A DNA stretch of 64,000 bases from Takakia lepidozioides (lineage: Eukaryota; Streptophyta; Takakiopsida; Takakiales; Takakiaceae), in assembly GCA_030704615.1 (NCBI GenBank), contig CM060731.1, forward strand, positions 64,336,756-64,400,755, in the 5' to 3' direction. A program made the position numbers and the translations under genes. Positions 41,848-53,129 of this stretch are shown here, one piece after another; within the stretch, counting starts at the first letter, position 1, and each line of letters opens with the position of its first letter. The notes under the pieces were generated by a model that saw only the letters and a list, made by a program, of their open reading frames with translations, had not been told where the DNA came from and ran no database searches.

Positions 41848-44800
41848 TTGCAGGGGATGGCTGCCGTTCGTGACTTGTCTTGTGTAGCTCGCAGAGAGGG
41901 GAACAACCTATTTCTTCAGATTAGCGTGGCACTTGCTATCGAAGCTAATCCTAGTGTAGAGGCTGACCCTGCTGCCGCTTCTCATTCTGTTGGTGTTGTT
42001 GTTGTTGCTCCTCCCGTTGTTTCTCACCCTGCTGACATTCTTGCTGTTACTAACACTACTAACGGCGCGCAGTCTGGCAGTGTTGTCTTGCCAGCGTCAC
42101 CACTTCCTGAGCCTGCTGCTTGCGTTGCAGCCCTTGTTGTTTCATTGGGTTCTCCTGGTGGTAGTGATTATGACAATCTGGGGGAGGCAGAGGCGTGGTC
42201 ACCAAGGTTTGAGAAGTCTGATAGCTCTCTAGATAGCTGTGACCCGGAATACTATAATTTTGACAACTTTATGGATCCAGGCCCTGAATATTTCGAAAGT
42301 AGGCAGCAAGCCGCAGAGTTGGAGAGAGATATTGAGTTGTCGCAGGAAAAAGATGGTCTGTTGTGTGAGATATGTGACGAAGATCAGCTTTGGTTTGAGA
42401 GTGTAGAGAGAGCTGTTGTAGGTGATCTTGCTGCACTAACCAGTCATCACGAGGCCCTGTTTACGCGACCTTTGCTTGAGCCTGGTGCGGTGGTATCCAG
42501 AGCCAGACAGCTTGCTAAGCGCAAATTTGAACTACGCAACGAAGAGCGTCTACCGTCCAGGACGATCAAGTCGCGTTTTCTGAACCATCGTGAATTGACC
42601 TGGTTTGTATCTACCTCTTTCTGGTGTTCGAAGTGCGAAGCTTCATCATGGCCCTGGTGTGGTAGGGCGAAGTTGGTTGTCGTTAATGTTACAAGGCACG
42701 GGGGCTTTGATCTTGAGGGCACTACGGTTTCAGCTCCGGCCCTGCGCCTTGGCACCTACTTATTCACAGTTAATTGATGGTACGAAGGGTGGGGCCTTGA
42801 TAGTGCAGTCGTTTGATCTAGTGGTCTTGGGTGTGGGTACTACCTTTGCTTCACAGCGAGTGGTTTTGCGTTTGAGAGATTGAGTGACTGTTCAAACTCG
42901 ACTGTGCTTTCGCGCCGCGTTGGTTTTTGGCTTAAAGGAGCTGACGGTTGGGAGTGGCTGGCGTTGGGGGTCTAAAAGTTATAATCACACAAGGTGCTGA
43001 GGGTGGTGTATTGTTCCACTTGGGTTCCAGAAGACAGCTCGCCAAGTGCTCGGCCCACGCTCCATATCTCTGCTGCTTAAAGGTTATGCCTCCAATCCAA
43101 CCTCGTTTCTTGTATGCTAGGTGATTCTACTTGGTTGAGATCCGGAAGACAGAGGTCCATGAATAATTCAGGAGAGCCGCCGGCCAAAAATGTAGTGGAA
43201 GTGAAGGAGGGATCGGACAACCTGCAGGCAGGTAATTTCATGGTGAGTGATGATGAATTTTTGAATGTTGGGACGATGGGAGCAGTTGTAGAGTCCCCAA
43301 CTGGTATCACATTGGTTGATGAGGGGTCTGGGATAGCCACTCTCGAGGGCCTTGCTGTTTATAATCGGCGTGATGAGGCCTTGATGGCTAGACGGACCGA
43401 GCCTACGCTGGCTCAGGAATTAAACGGTCTGCCCTCCCATCCTATTCATGTCTAGGGGATCGAAGGGTCTGGTTTGGATGTCTAGGCTACTACGAGCAGT
43501 ATGCCGGCCCAGGTTGCTAACTTGAGTCCTAGTGTGCTGCCTGTTGTGAATTTCCCTATTCTCACTCTCGGGGGAGGGAACTTGTTGCCTGTAAATTCGG
43601 GTATGCATATGGGAAGTCTTCCTGTGTTGAACGTGCATGGTGTTGTTCAAGGTGGGGGTGTCATGATGCAAGGGCCCTCTGGTGTGTCTGCTGCTCCAAC
43701 TCCTGCCATCGCTGGCCAACCAGTGGGGGCTCTCCATGCTCCACAGGCTGGGGTGCCACCACATCTTGTCTCTAGCCAGTCCGTGGGCATGCATGCTCAA
43801 TATCCCTCTTAGCAGTATAAGATCTGTGTCAACACAACCGGTGGGAGTGGCATCCACTCTTCCCATGAGTGGAATGCTACAAACCCACTTACAGTTTACT
43901 AATCCTGCTGCTCAGCCAAGTGTGGCAATACCTGCTCTCCCCATGGCAACGGTGGCGTCATCTTTGTCAGCTTCAACTGCTACAGGATCAGCCAGCAAAA
44001 ATAGTATGAGTTGTAATTATGCATCTAATGTTGGATATGTGCATGGTAGTACTGCTCCCATAGTTCCCTGTTGCCCTGTTCATGGGTCTGTCTTCCCTGG
44101 TCACATCAACCATAGCCTGCCTTATCATCTGATTCCCAGCTGACCACTCAACCTTACCTAGAATATACCATGGGAGAAGACTTTGATAGATATCTTCAGA
44201 TGTTTGAGGTCATTGCTAGTGTCAATGGAGTGCCTGAGAATTTCAAGATGGCGATTTTTAGGATGAGCTTGAAGGGACTAGCTCGTGACTTACTGCATGC
44301 AGTCGTCATGGATGATCCCAGCCTCAACTGGACCACTCTGGTGGAATGGGCAAAGACCTTGTTCAAACCTCCCGAGAGGCCTTTGGATTGCTTTGCAAAG
44401 CTTTCGGCCAGGACTTACCAACTTGGGGAATCCTTGTGGAAGTATTACATGGATCTTAAATTTGCTGCTGTTGAAATTATCGTAGACCCGGCAGAGAGAG
44501 ATCGTATGGTTAAAAGGTATTTTCTCCTTGGGTTGCCTTCCACTATTCAGAATTGGGCTCAGCGACGTCATTTTGTCAATGACAAGACTATGTTAGCAGA
44601 AATTAATCTTAAAATGGCTGACTTGGCTGACAGCAAATCAATGCAACATCATGCCAAGTTTCAAGCCCTGGGCTCAGAGCTTGGCATGTCTGCAACATCC
44701 TCACCCTATGTTCCTCCTGCTATGACATACAAAGCTAATGATTTTACTCTTCAGGGATTGGCTAATACTGTGGGAAGTCTTAGTGAGTCTGTGACCACTC

Positions 44801-45010
44801 AGTTTGCCACCATGCAGGCTCATCAACAGAGGTGACAGCCTCGACATGGCCAAGGAACAACATGGGGTAACAATAGAGATCAAACCCAGACTGGACAAGC
44901 CTATGAGGGCAATCGTTCTGCCTGTTACATTTGTGGGTCCTTTGAACACTAGACAAAGCATTGTCCAAACAGAGCAGGGCTACCAGAAAATTGGGAAACA
45001 TCAGGATGGG
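41848..45010 (+). pseudogene. Gag region of family 1 Ty3/gypsy element
   Basis: Frame 1 is open in pieces 41848-42777, 43114-43455, 43501-43812 and 44170-44835, so it is one gag-like frame broken by several stops. The last piece is a typical retrotransposon gag: FKMAIFRMSLKGLARDLLHA, NWTTLVEWAKTLFKPPERP, RYFLLGLPSTIQNWAQRR. Downstream at about 44922-44962 a zinc knuckle (CYICGSFEH, stop, TKHC) can be read. Gag packages the element RNA. The first piece is unusually acidic and Val/Ala-rich and has no known domain. Confidence 0.75.
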
Positions 45011-45015
45011 AGCTA

Positions 45016-45788
45016 AACACAAAACCTTGCGAAGGGTGTCAAAAGCAGCCTATTGGGAGAAGGTCCATTCAAACCTGGCATCTTTGTACAACACCTTGGT
45101 TAGAGGGTGAGCAAGCTCGGCAAAGTTCTTTATGAAACGCCTATAATAAGAAACTAGACCAAGGAAGGATTTGATACAATGTTTATCCTTGGGGATATGA
45201 AAGCCCCAAACAGATCAGGAAGCAAACCATCTTTGGACATAACATGATCAAGGAAGTGCAGCTCAGGCATGAATAGCTCACACTTATTGGGCTTTACTTT
45301 GAGACTTGCAGTGCGCAATTTGCTGAAAACACGCTGCAGATCAGCTAAGTGAGCATCAAAACTGGCTGAGTAAACATTGATATCATCGACATAAATTAAA
45401 GCACACTCCCAGCAAAGATTGCCCAAGACAATGTCCATGAGGCGTTGGAAAGTAGAGGTGACATTGCACAAACCAAAAGGTATGGTCTCATATTGGTATT
45501 TGCCCATGCGATACACAAATGAGGTTTTTTGCTTGGCAGCTTCAGTAAGAGGAACTTGCCAAAAGCCAGACGCAAGATCAAGAGAGGAAAAAATTGTGGC
45601 ACCATGCAATTGATCCAAGGTCTCATTAATCCGGGGTAGTGAGTATGCATCCTTTTTGGTGATGTCATTCAGCTTTCTGAAGTCAACACAGAAACGGGTG
45701 GTGCCATCTTTCTTACCAACCAGGACAATTGGACGGGCCCAAGGAGAAACTGAAGGCTTAATCGCGCCAGCATCAAACATTTTCTGGA
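45016..45788 (-). pseudogene. Ty3/gypsy reverse transcriptase
   Basis: The frame shows, on the - strand, VQKMFDAGAIKPSVSPWARP, VGKKDGTTRFCVDFRKLN, LDLASGFWQVPL, YQYETIPFGLCN, LIYVDDINVYSASF (catalytic YVDD) and LHFLDHVMSKDG, in the order of Ty3/gypsy RT. The thumb/connection continues in a second frame below 45154 (FLGLVSYYRRFIKNFAELAH), so a frameshift lies near 45190. The N-terminal edge of the domain is cut by the CACTA transposon. Confidence 0.9.
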
Positions 45789-46964
45789 CACTACAGGAAA
45801 AGGGGGGGTTTGCGACGCCGCGGCGTCGTAAAATAGCCCTTTTCAGGTGGGGGGGGGGGGGGGGGGGACCCAAATTTGCGACGCCCGAGCGTCACAAGCT
45901 CGTCGCCAAAAAAAATGTCGCAAATTTGCTACGAATGGGGGTCGCAAATAGGCAAAACCGTGATTTGGGACGCCCAGGCGTCGGGGAATAAATTAAAATT
46001 TAAAAATAAAATAAAATAAAATAAAAAATACAATGCAGAATTAGCACCGTCCGGGGTCGCAAAGACGTCACAATTTAAGGAGGTAAATTTGAATTTAGGC
46101 GGGAAAATTTGAATTTGAAATTTGAATTTTAAAAACTTTGTTGACCATTGATTCCGGTTCTGTCTAATGGCGATATATGTTCAATTCTACATATACCATG
46201 CAATGCATACTTGAACCTAAGACCTCCACGTTATAACATTTCTAAGACATTACAAACTAACCAACACACCTACGCTACATCTATGTATCACAAAAGCAAT
46301 CTAAATATATATATATACACATATAAAGATTTCCTTCAAGAGCCTTCCAGTTCCTTCTAAGGGGGTCTCTCTTGTGACGCCGGGGAGTTGCAACCTCCAC
46401 AGCCTTAGTGCCCAGCCCCAGCCCCAGCCCCAGCATCGTCGTCGTTGTTGCACCAACCCCACCGCCAGGTGCCCCAAGCGACGTCTTTGTGATGACCTAA
46501 GCTGACCACAACCCATTGCGACCCCATGGCGTCGCAACGTTGGCGTCCCAGCGCGGGGCGCCCCCAGCGACGCTTTTGTGAAGTTGAGGGCCACAAAGCA
46601 CAAAAAAAAAAAAAAAAAAAAAAACTATGATGATGCTGTTTCGACGCCCTGGCATCGCAGAGGCGCTGGGGCACCCTTCGTGACGATTTTGCGACGCCGA
46701 GGCGTCGCAACATCCAAAATAATAATAATAATAATAATATAATTGAAGCCGGGCGTCGCAGAAAAAAAATCCGTCGCAGCGAAGGCCCTCTTTCCCCCTT
46801 CAATGCCACCTTACGACGGCTGGGCGTCATAACGGTGTCGCAGCGGGGGATTGTGACGTCAGGGCATCGCAAAAAAACGTCACGGGCTCGCCGTCGCAGG
46901 CTCAGCGCCGCGTGGGGCATGGGGGCGCGGCTGGCGTCGCAAACCCCCCTCATTTGCTGTAGTG
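45789..46964. mobile_element. Non-autonomous CACTA (CMC/EnSpm) DNA transposon
   Basis: The 1176-bp element starts with CACTACAG and ends with CTGTAGTG. The terminal inverted repeats extend for about 30 bases with few differences (CACTACAG, then a G-rich run and GGTTTGCGACGCC on each side). It is flanked by a 3-bp target duplication GGA (45786-45788 and 46965-46967), as expected for CACTA elements. Many copies of the word GCGACGCC/GGCGTCGC occur near both ends, as in CACTA subterminal repeats. It encodes no transposase. It contains runs of G (45849-45868), A (46602-46623) and an (ATA)n run near 46720. Confidence 0.93.
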
Positions 46965-48350
46965 GGACTTCTTCTTGGATTACAGCACGTTCCTTGACAC
47001 TCTCACGGTAAGCAAACTGTTTAATAGGAGCCCCTTCAGTGACAATGTCATGTTGGAAAATAGGAGTGCGCCCTAGATCAGTGGATCCCAAACTGAAAAC
47101 ATCTAGATTCTTTGCAATAAGCATTTCCACTTTCCTCCTTTGTCCTGAAGAGATAGTTGTGCCCAACTTGATTTCAGATAAGATTTTGGTAATGGCCGTC
47201 TTACTTTCTGGGCTGAGATCAAGGACAGGTGGTGGTGCAACTGCAGCAAAAACATCAACCTCATCTAAGGGACCATGTTGGATGTCAATGGCCTCAAGTC
47301 CAAAGCCAGCTTGCACCTCTTGTATTTCAACAATGGATAGAGCAGCGATGCGAGCCAGAACCTGCCCTTTTTTAATAGTCACAGAGAAGCGCTCAGGATT
47401 AGCAATCAGGATCTTGACTTCTTGCCTATATCCTCTATCTAGAACACCAATGGCCACCAGACAATGCTTAAGAGTAGTCAATCTCCTCCATCCTTCAACT
47501 TCTAAAAAATGAGCAGTTGGACACAAGAAGGCCAGACCAGACTTGACCACCTTCTGGATCAAGGCAGGGATGGTGATGTTGAGAGGTGCACGAATTAGAG
47601 AAGAATTCTTTGGAATAGCTATGGGCACCCCTGTCCTATCCCTAGCACCGGGAACATGCCACTGATATAAGAGTTGAAGATCAGGTTGAAACTTATAGAA
47701 ATCATTCCAATTGAGGTTGGAGTGAGAGTTCTGTTGTACCTCTTTTACCAGGGCCTAGACTCTGGACAAATTGGCTATAGCAGACCCAGCCTTGATCTTC
47801 ACTGTTTTCAAGGGAACCACTACTTCATGCCCTTCTCCATTATTAAAGCAAAGGGAGTAGTCTGCTAAGCTGATGGTGGCACCAGCTCCAGTCATCCAAT
47901 GAAGGCCTAGAAGGAATTGATCTCCAATGGTGACTATGCAGGTCACCACAACCTTTTTTTAATGAATTCTAATGGGAATAGTGACTAGTCCTAAGGGCTC
48001 ATACCTGGATCCATCTGCAATAAGCACCTCAATACCTGTGGTATGGCATAGTTTAAGACCAAGAACTCTCACAACACTTAAAGGTATAGCAGATATAGTG
48101 CATCCAGTATCAACCACACAGGGAATGCTGAGCTCGTGGATATGGCACTGGGCCATAAGGGGACTGATCTGCTGGCCAGCAGTCTGTGGACTGAGAGGAC
48201 AATGCAAAGCTTTAAAGTTAGTAGATAAAATAGCTTGAATCGGAACAGAAGAAGTAGGGTTGGTTGATGATGGACCTCTTGCCCCCTTCCCAAGAGATCG
48301 CTCTAGTTTAAAGGAGGAGAAGAGCCATTGGCGGTCTTCTTGTTCTTAAT
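46965..48350 (-). pseudogene. Ty3/gypsy protease and protease-RT linker
   Basis: Read on - from 48350: a Ser/Pro-rich gag end, then the aspartic protease with VVDTGCTISAIPLSVVRVLG (48040-48100, DTG catalytic motif), and a second half with GDQFLLGLHWMTGAGATISL. After a stop or shift near 47760 the frame 47628-46965 continues as the linker that precedes RT (SGQRRKVEMLIAKNLDVFS, VTEGAPIKQFAYRESVKERA), up to the CACTA insertion. The order protease then RT is that of Ty3/gypsy pol. At least two frame breaks make it a pseudogene. Confidence 0.8.
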
Positions 48351-48355
48351 CAGCT

Positions 48356-48885
48356 CTACCTTTCTTGCTTCAGACTGATGCATCAGATGTTGCCATCTTT
48401 GCAATCTTATGTCAAGTTGTAGAAGGCAAGGATCATGTAATAGCTTATGCATCTCGTCGTCTAGATTGTCATGAAAGGAATTATTCCATATTTGATAAAG
48501 AGGGTCTAGCCCTGGTCTTTGGTGTGAAGCATTTCAGGCAATATTTACATGGCAGCTGGTTTGTGGTAGAGACTGATCATCTTCCACTAAAGGCGCTAAA
48601 CTTCATGGCAGACTTGCTAGATGGGCTATGTACTTGCAGGAATTTGACATGGATATAGTCTACAAGAAGAACAAGGAAAACACGAATGCTGATGCACTCT
48701 CACGGGTTGATCCTCCTATCAGCAGGCCTATGCTCACCTTGGATGACCTTGTTGCTGCTGATGCTGCCTTTCCTCCTGCCCATCTTCTCAACCTTCTTTG
48801 TACAGATCAGCAACCCTTGGCCCTAGATTCACATGACATATTGGCTGTTTGGGGCTGGTCTAGCCTATTAGATGAGCCTGGTTGA
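48356..48885 (+). pseudogene. Ty3/gypsy RNase H
   Basis: On the + strand: LPFLLQTDASDVAIFAILCQ (first catalytic Asp), IAYASRRLDCHERNYSIFDK (Glu-type helix), and FVVETDHLPLKAL (Asp), followed after a frameshift near 48630 by MDIVYKKNKENTNADALSRV. This is the RNase H that follows RT in gypsy elements. No integrase follows; the element stops being recognisable near 48885. See the inversion finding for its link to the - strand RT. Confidence 0.9.
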
Positions 48886-49330
48886 TTTTCTCGTGTGTTA
48901 GTATGTGTGGTGGATTTATCGTTTCGCGAGAATTCGGATGGTTTGGTGGAAGTTCTTTGTTGTGTTTCAGTCTTTCTCTTTCCTAGGCCCCCGAGTTTGT
49001 TGTGATTTGGCTGCTGCACTCTGGTGTGACTATTGGCTTGAGCCTCACGGCCTGATTTGGCTGTCCATGAGTAGTAACAAATGAGATGAAGGTATCCCTG
49101 GCTGGAGATCATAGGTGCAGGCACTCCAGGCCACCTTCTCTAAAACCCATTGTCTACCTCTTATGTGCAGTGTAGTCAATATGGATGATCAGCTACATGC
49201 TGCGCTACTCCAGCGATGCCAATCAGGGCGTTCGCCAGCTGGCATTTCCGAGTCCTTGCATAAACAAATTCTCTATCATGTGTCTACTCACCGTTTTATG
49301 GGTGATAAGCTTTTCAAGGAGCTCACTAGA
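48886..49330 (+). other. Unassigned stretch between retroelement pieces
   Basis: A frame at about 49176-49357 (MDDQLHAALLQRCQSGRSPA, HRFMGDKLFKELTRG) looks coding but is unknown. It is cut at about 49331 by the LTR fragment that follows. It could be the 5' end of a gag or of a host exon. Confidence 0.35.
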
Positions 49331-49590
49331 GGGGGGGGTCAAGGACGAGAACATGATTGAACACAAACAAGAGATCAGACTAGAGGTACAATACTAGACA
49401 AGAAGTGAAGGTCGTCGTGGCCGAATGCATGATGAGTAAATATAAATCAATACGATCTTTATAACAATGAACAAGAGTACAAGATATTGGAACACGACTT
49501 GAATACTAGAATGCTGGAAACTGCACTGGAGTACTAGATACTGGAAACTGGGCTAGAGTACTGGGAACTATAAACAAGAGTAGCTTGAAC
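49331..49590 (-). mobile_element. LTR fragment of Ty3/gypsy family 2
   Basis: This is the reverse complement of about 61885-62140, from the 3' end of the LTR (GTCAAGGACGAGAACATGA here) to the words TAGAGTACTGGGAAC and AAGAGTAGCTTGAACTGGT. Identity looks close to 90 percent by eye. The upstream half of the LTR, with the TATA box, is absent. It is a remnant, not a complete solo LTR. Confidence 0.85.
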
Positions 49591-51345
49591 TGGTTGTCAA
49601 GTTATTTTACCACTAGTGTGAAACTAGCTAGGAAATAGCTAGCTTTTACATATTGACATTTGGGATTGGCCCAAGTGTCAATCAAGGGGTCAAGGCAGAT
49701 TTAGGCCCTGGAGTGGTTATCTTCACGGCAAGCGCGGGAGGCTCATCTTTCTCGAGTTGAGCCTCACCGCGCCTAGCTATGGCGCCGTAGTGTGGATTCC
49801 CCATGGCGTGGGGTATACTTGGCTTTGACTTGTATTTGAGTGATGAGGTTATACGTGCATGAGTTTATGCTTCAGCTTTGTGAGCTCGCATGAGCTTGTG
49901 CTTGTATTCTTCTTTTTTATCACTCGAGAAAGATGAGCTCGTATCTGTGAGTGCCAAATACGAGTTAGTTGTAGCACTTGTGGTTTTTGCTTGAGAATGA
50001 GAGAAACCAGGTTGTTATGCAAGGAGCACCGTAGAGCTCTTGGTTGTTAGAAGCGGATGCGATGTGGGTTACGAGGTGGTAGACCTCGGCATTCGATCTT
50101 CAGCTTCAGAGATGAAAGCACCATGTTGCAGGTAATTCCAGAGCACCTTGATGGTTTCAAATTGTGTACATGCATGAGCAAGCACGATTGGGAAGAGGAC
50201 CAGTCAAAAGCAGGTTATAGTGGCTTTGGTGACAAAGCTGAGAATTGGACTTGGGAATGCGAGCTTTCATTGTGTGAAGGATTGCAAGACCAAGCGAAAG
50301 GGCTGATTTGACTTGGGGCAAATCAGTGCACTTTGTGGAGTATGTTGAGATTGGGTTTCAATCTCGAGCTTCAGCATTGAGAGGGCTCTTGTCATGACAA
50401 GAGCAGGGTTGGAACAGGAGCTAAGAGGTGCGGCAAGGCCATGGAATGTGCACCTAGGGTTCAGAGCTTGGAAGAAGAGCTCTTTTACCACAAGAGGAGT
50501 GTCTTGTGGCTGGAAATGTAAGCCTTAGGGTTTCAGGAGCTTGGCTGTGGAGTGCTTAGTCTTGTCTTAGAGAGCATCAAGGAGCTAAGGAGCCAAGATA
50601 GGGGGCTGATACCTCTTGTGTGAAGAGGTTGCATGTGTGGAGCATGTATTCAGCTCATTGAAGCTTCCATCTTCAAGCTTGGAGGGCAAGCAAGAAAGGA
50701 AGGAAGGGGCTGGTTTCCCTGTAGGGCATGTGTGGAGCATGCATCCAGCCCGCTGAAGCGTGTATTTTCAGGTTGGTGGGTGCAAGAAAGAAAGCAAAGG
50801 GGCTGATTCTCTGGTGGTGAGAGTGGGGCATGTGTGGAGCATGCCTTCAGTCCATAGGGCTTTTGTTTTCAAGCTTTAGAGAGCTAGAATGGAAGGGCTA
50901 GGGCTGGTTCCCACTTGGGTGAAAGAAAAGCACTTGTAGGGCATATGTGAGATGGGGTTTCAACCTCAAGCCTAGATAGAGCATGGCTCTTGAAGTGGTA
51001 GGTATAGGGGGCTGGAATAGACTCTAAGACAGATGCTATGGCCAAGGAAAACGCTTGAATGAGTGCTCACAAGGGCTGGAAACCAGCAAGGCTTGGTTGT
51101 TTGCCATTGAGTTTAGTGGCGTGTTTAGGGAGTCTAAGTGAGAAAGAAGGCTTGGTTTGTGGCAACCATCTTCCTCATGGCTTAGGGCTACTATTGGTGG
51201 TGTGTGGGAGCCGAAAGAACAAGAATACCTTGCTGATTTCTTCACAGCCGCCATAGCTTGGTGCAAAGAAGCCTAGAGTACAAGAGACACAAACCCTAGC
51301 TTGGCGTGGCTGAACTCCTTGGAGCAATGGCTAAACTGTCATGAG
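49591..51345. other. Non-coding stretch with degenerate repeats
   Basis: No gene seen. Three imperfect copies of a ~100-bp unit start with GCATGTGTGGAGCATG at 50631, 50726 and 50828, each followed by a TTCAG...CATCTTCAAGCTT-like part. The whole stretch is rich in AGCTTG, GGGCTGG and CTTGTG words. It may be an LTR or untranslated part of the element whose gag starts near 53130. Confidence 0.45.
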
Positions 51346-52520
51346 TGGCCTATGGGGCTGTGAGGGGCTGTGACAGGCTGTGCCCTGTGCCCTGTGCCCT
51401 GTGGGGTGTGACGGGCTATGAGGGGCTGTGACAGGCTGTGCCATGTGGCCTGTGGGGTTGTGACGGGATGTGATGGGATGTAACAGGTGTGACAGGCTGT
51501 GGCGGGCTGTGACAGGCTGTGCCCTGTGGCCTGTGGGGCTGTGACGGGCTATGAGGGGCTCTGACAGGCTGTGCCATGTGGCCTGTGGGGTTGTGACGGG
51601 TTGTGAGGGTTGTGACAGGCTGTGGCAGGCTGTGACAGGCTGTGCCCTGTGGCCTGTGGGCCCGTGTCACACTGTGATGGGCTATGAGGGGCTGTGAAGG
51701 GCTGAGACAAGGCTGTACCCTGTGGCTTGTGGGCCTGTGAGGGGCTGTGAGGGGCTATGACAGGCTGTGCCCAGTGGCCTGTGGGGCTGTGACAGGCTGT
51801 GCCCTGTGGCCTGTGGGGCTGTGACGGGCTATGAGGGGCTGTGACAGGCTGTGCCATGTGGTCTGTGGGGCTGTGACGGGCTGTGACGGGCTGTGCCCTG
51901 TGGCCTGTGGGGCTGTGACGGGCTGTACCCAGTGGCCTGTGGGTCTGTGACAGGTTGTGCCATGTGGCTTGTGGGGCTGTGAGGGGCTGTGAGGGGCTGT
52001 GACAGGCTGTGCCCAGTGGCCTGTGGGGCTGTGACGGGCTGTGAGGGGCTGTGACAAGCTGTGCCCTGTGGCCTATGGGGCTGTGAGGGGCTGTGATAGA
52101 CTGTGGCCTTTGGGGCCGTGACCCCTGTGACCTGTGTAGGGCTGTGACAGGTTGTGCCCTATGGCATGTAGGACTGTGACGGGCTGTGAGGGGCTGTGAC
52201 AGGCTGTGACCTGTGGCCTATGGGGCTGTGAGGGGCTGTGATAGGCTATGGCCTTTGGGGCTGACCCTGTGACCTTTGTAGGGCTGTGACAAGCTGTGAC
52301 CTGTGGCCGTGGGGGCTGTGACATGTGGCCTTTGGGGCTGTGACGGGCTGTGACAGGCTGTGGCCTGTGGGGCTGTGACCCTGTGACCTATATAGGGCTG
52401 TGATAGGTTGTGGCCTGTGTGGGGCTGTGACGGCTGTGACTAATGAGCTGTGTGGGCCTGTGCTGGTCTGTGGTGGCCCATGTTGACCTGTGGACGGCCT
52501 GTGCTGACTCATGGAGGCAC
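51346..52520. repeat. GC-rich minisatellite of about 1.2 kb
   Basis: The array is built from variants of GGGCTGTGAC, GGGCTGTGAGG and CCCTGTGGCCTGTGGGG, combined into higher-order units of roughly 50-60 bp. G and T dominate the + strand almost without interruption. The - strand stays open over much of the array and would encode a PHRPQGTACHSPSQPVT-like repeat, which follows from the repeat and is not evidence of a gene. Confidence 0.92.
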
Positions 52521-53129
52521 TGGTGGACTGCCTAAGGACTGGCATGTGGTCTTGAAGGCCGAATTTTGAAGCTCGTGGAGGGCGGTTTGAGGAGTATCTT
52601 CATGATATTCCCATGGTCATGCAAGTGAGGGAAGAGAGGAGAGGAAGAGTGTTGGGATGAGGGCATGCTGGGGTTAAGCATTGCTTTAGCTTCTCTTCCT
52701 CATAGTTTCCACCCTCTCATTAGGCCAAGACCTTTCCGTAGGTGGAGGCAAGAGTCAGTCCGGGTTTGGGCTGGGGTGTCCTTGCAGGAGCAACACCGTG
52801 GAGTTGTTTTTGGTGTGGAGGAGTTGTCGTTCTGATTTCTTGTGTTTGGATCCCCTCCATACCTGCATGCTTGACTGTGCGCCATGCTAGTTTTGTGTGG
52901 GCGCTTGTTTTTATAGGTGATTGGTCCGGATTTGATCACCGGCCAGTCCTAGAGCATGCTGTCGATGGTGAGGCTGGGGTGATGACCAGCCAACCATAGG
53001 AGTGCTTGTGGTGGATGCAGGTACAGGTGTAGGCTATGTTAGGAACTTAGTATTCCAAACCATAAGCCGCAACATGTTCTCTACCCGGTTACCTTGTGGA
53101 GAGGGGGTTAGGGACATGTTCATGACCGG
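52521..53129. other. Spacer between minisatellite and gag
   Basis: About 600 bp with no gene recognised. It probably belongs to the 5' untranslated part of the LTR element whose gag follows. Confidence 0.4.

Larger units (their letters stand above)
45015..48351 (-). mobile_element. Inverted protease-RT segment of family 1 element
   Basis: Gag lies on + to the left and RNase H on + to the right, but protease and reverse transcriptase between them read on the - strand. Both edges carry AGCT (45011-45014 and 48352-48355). Turning the 3337-bp segment round would join gag to protease and RT to RNase H in continuous frames at both edges. The segment includes the CACTA insertion at 45789-46964. Confidence 0.85.

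Noticed and set aside
51416-52545. Long - strand open frames over the minisatellite (PHRPQGTACHSPSQ-type repeats)
   Set aside because: They follow from the repeat itself: no stop codon occurs in the unit on that strand. No start context, domain or splice signal supports a gene.
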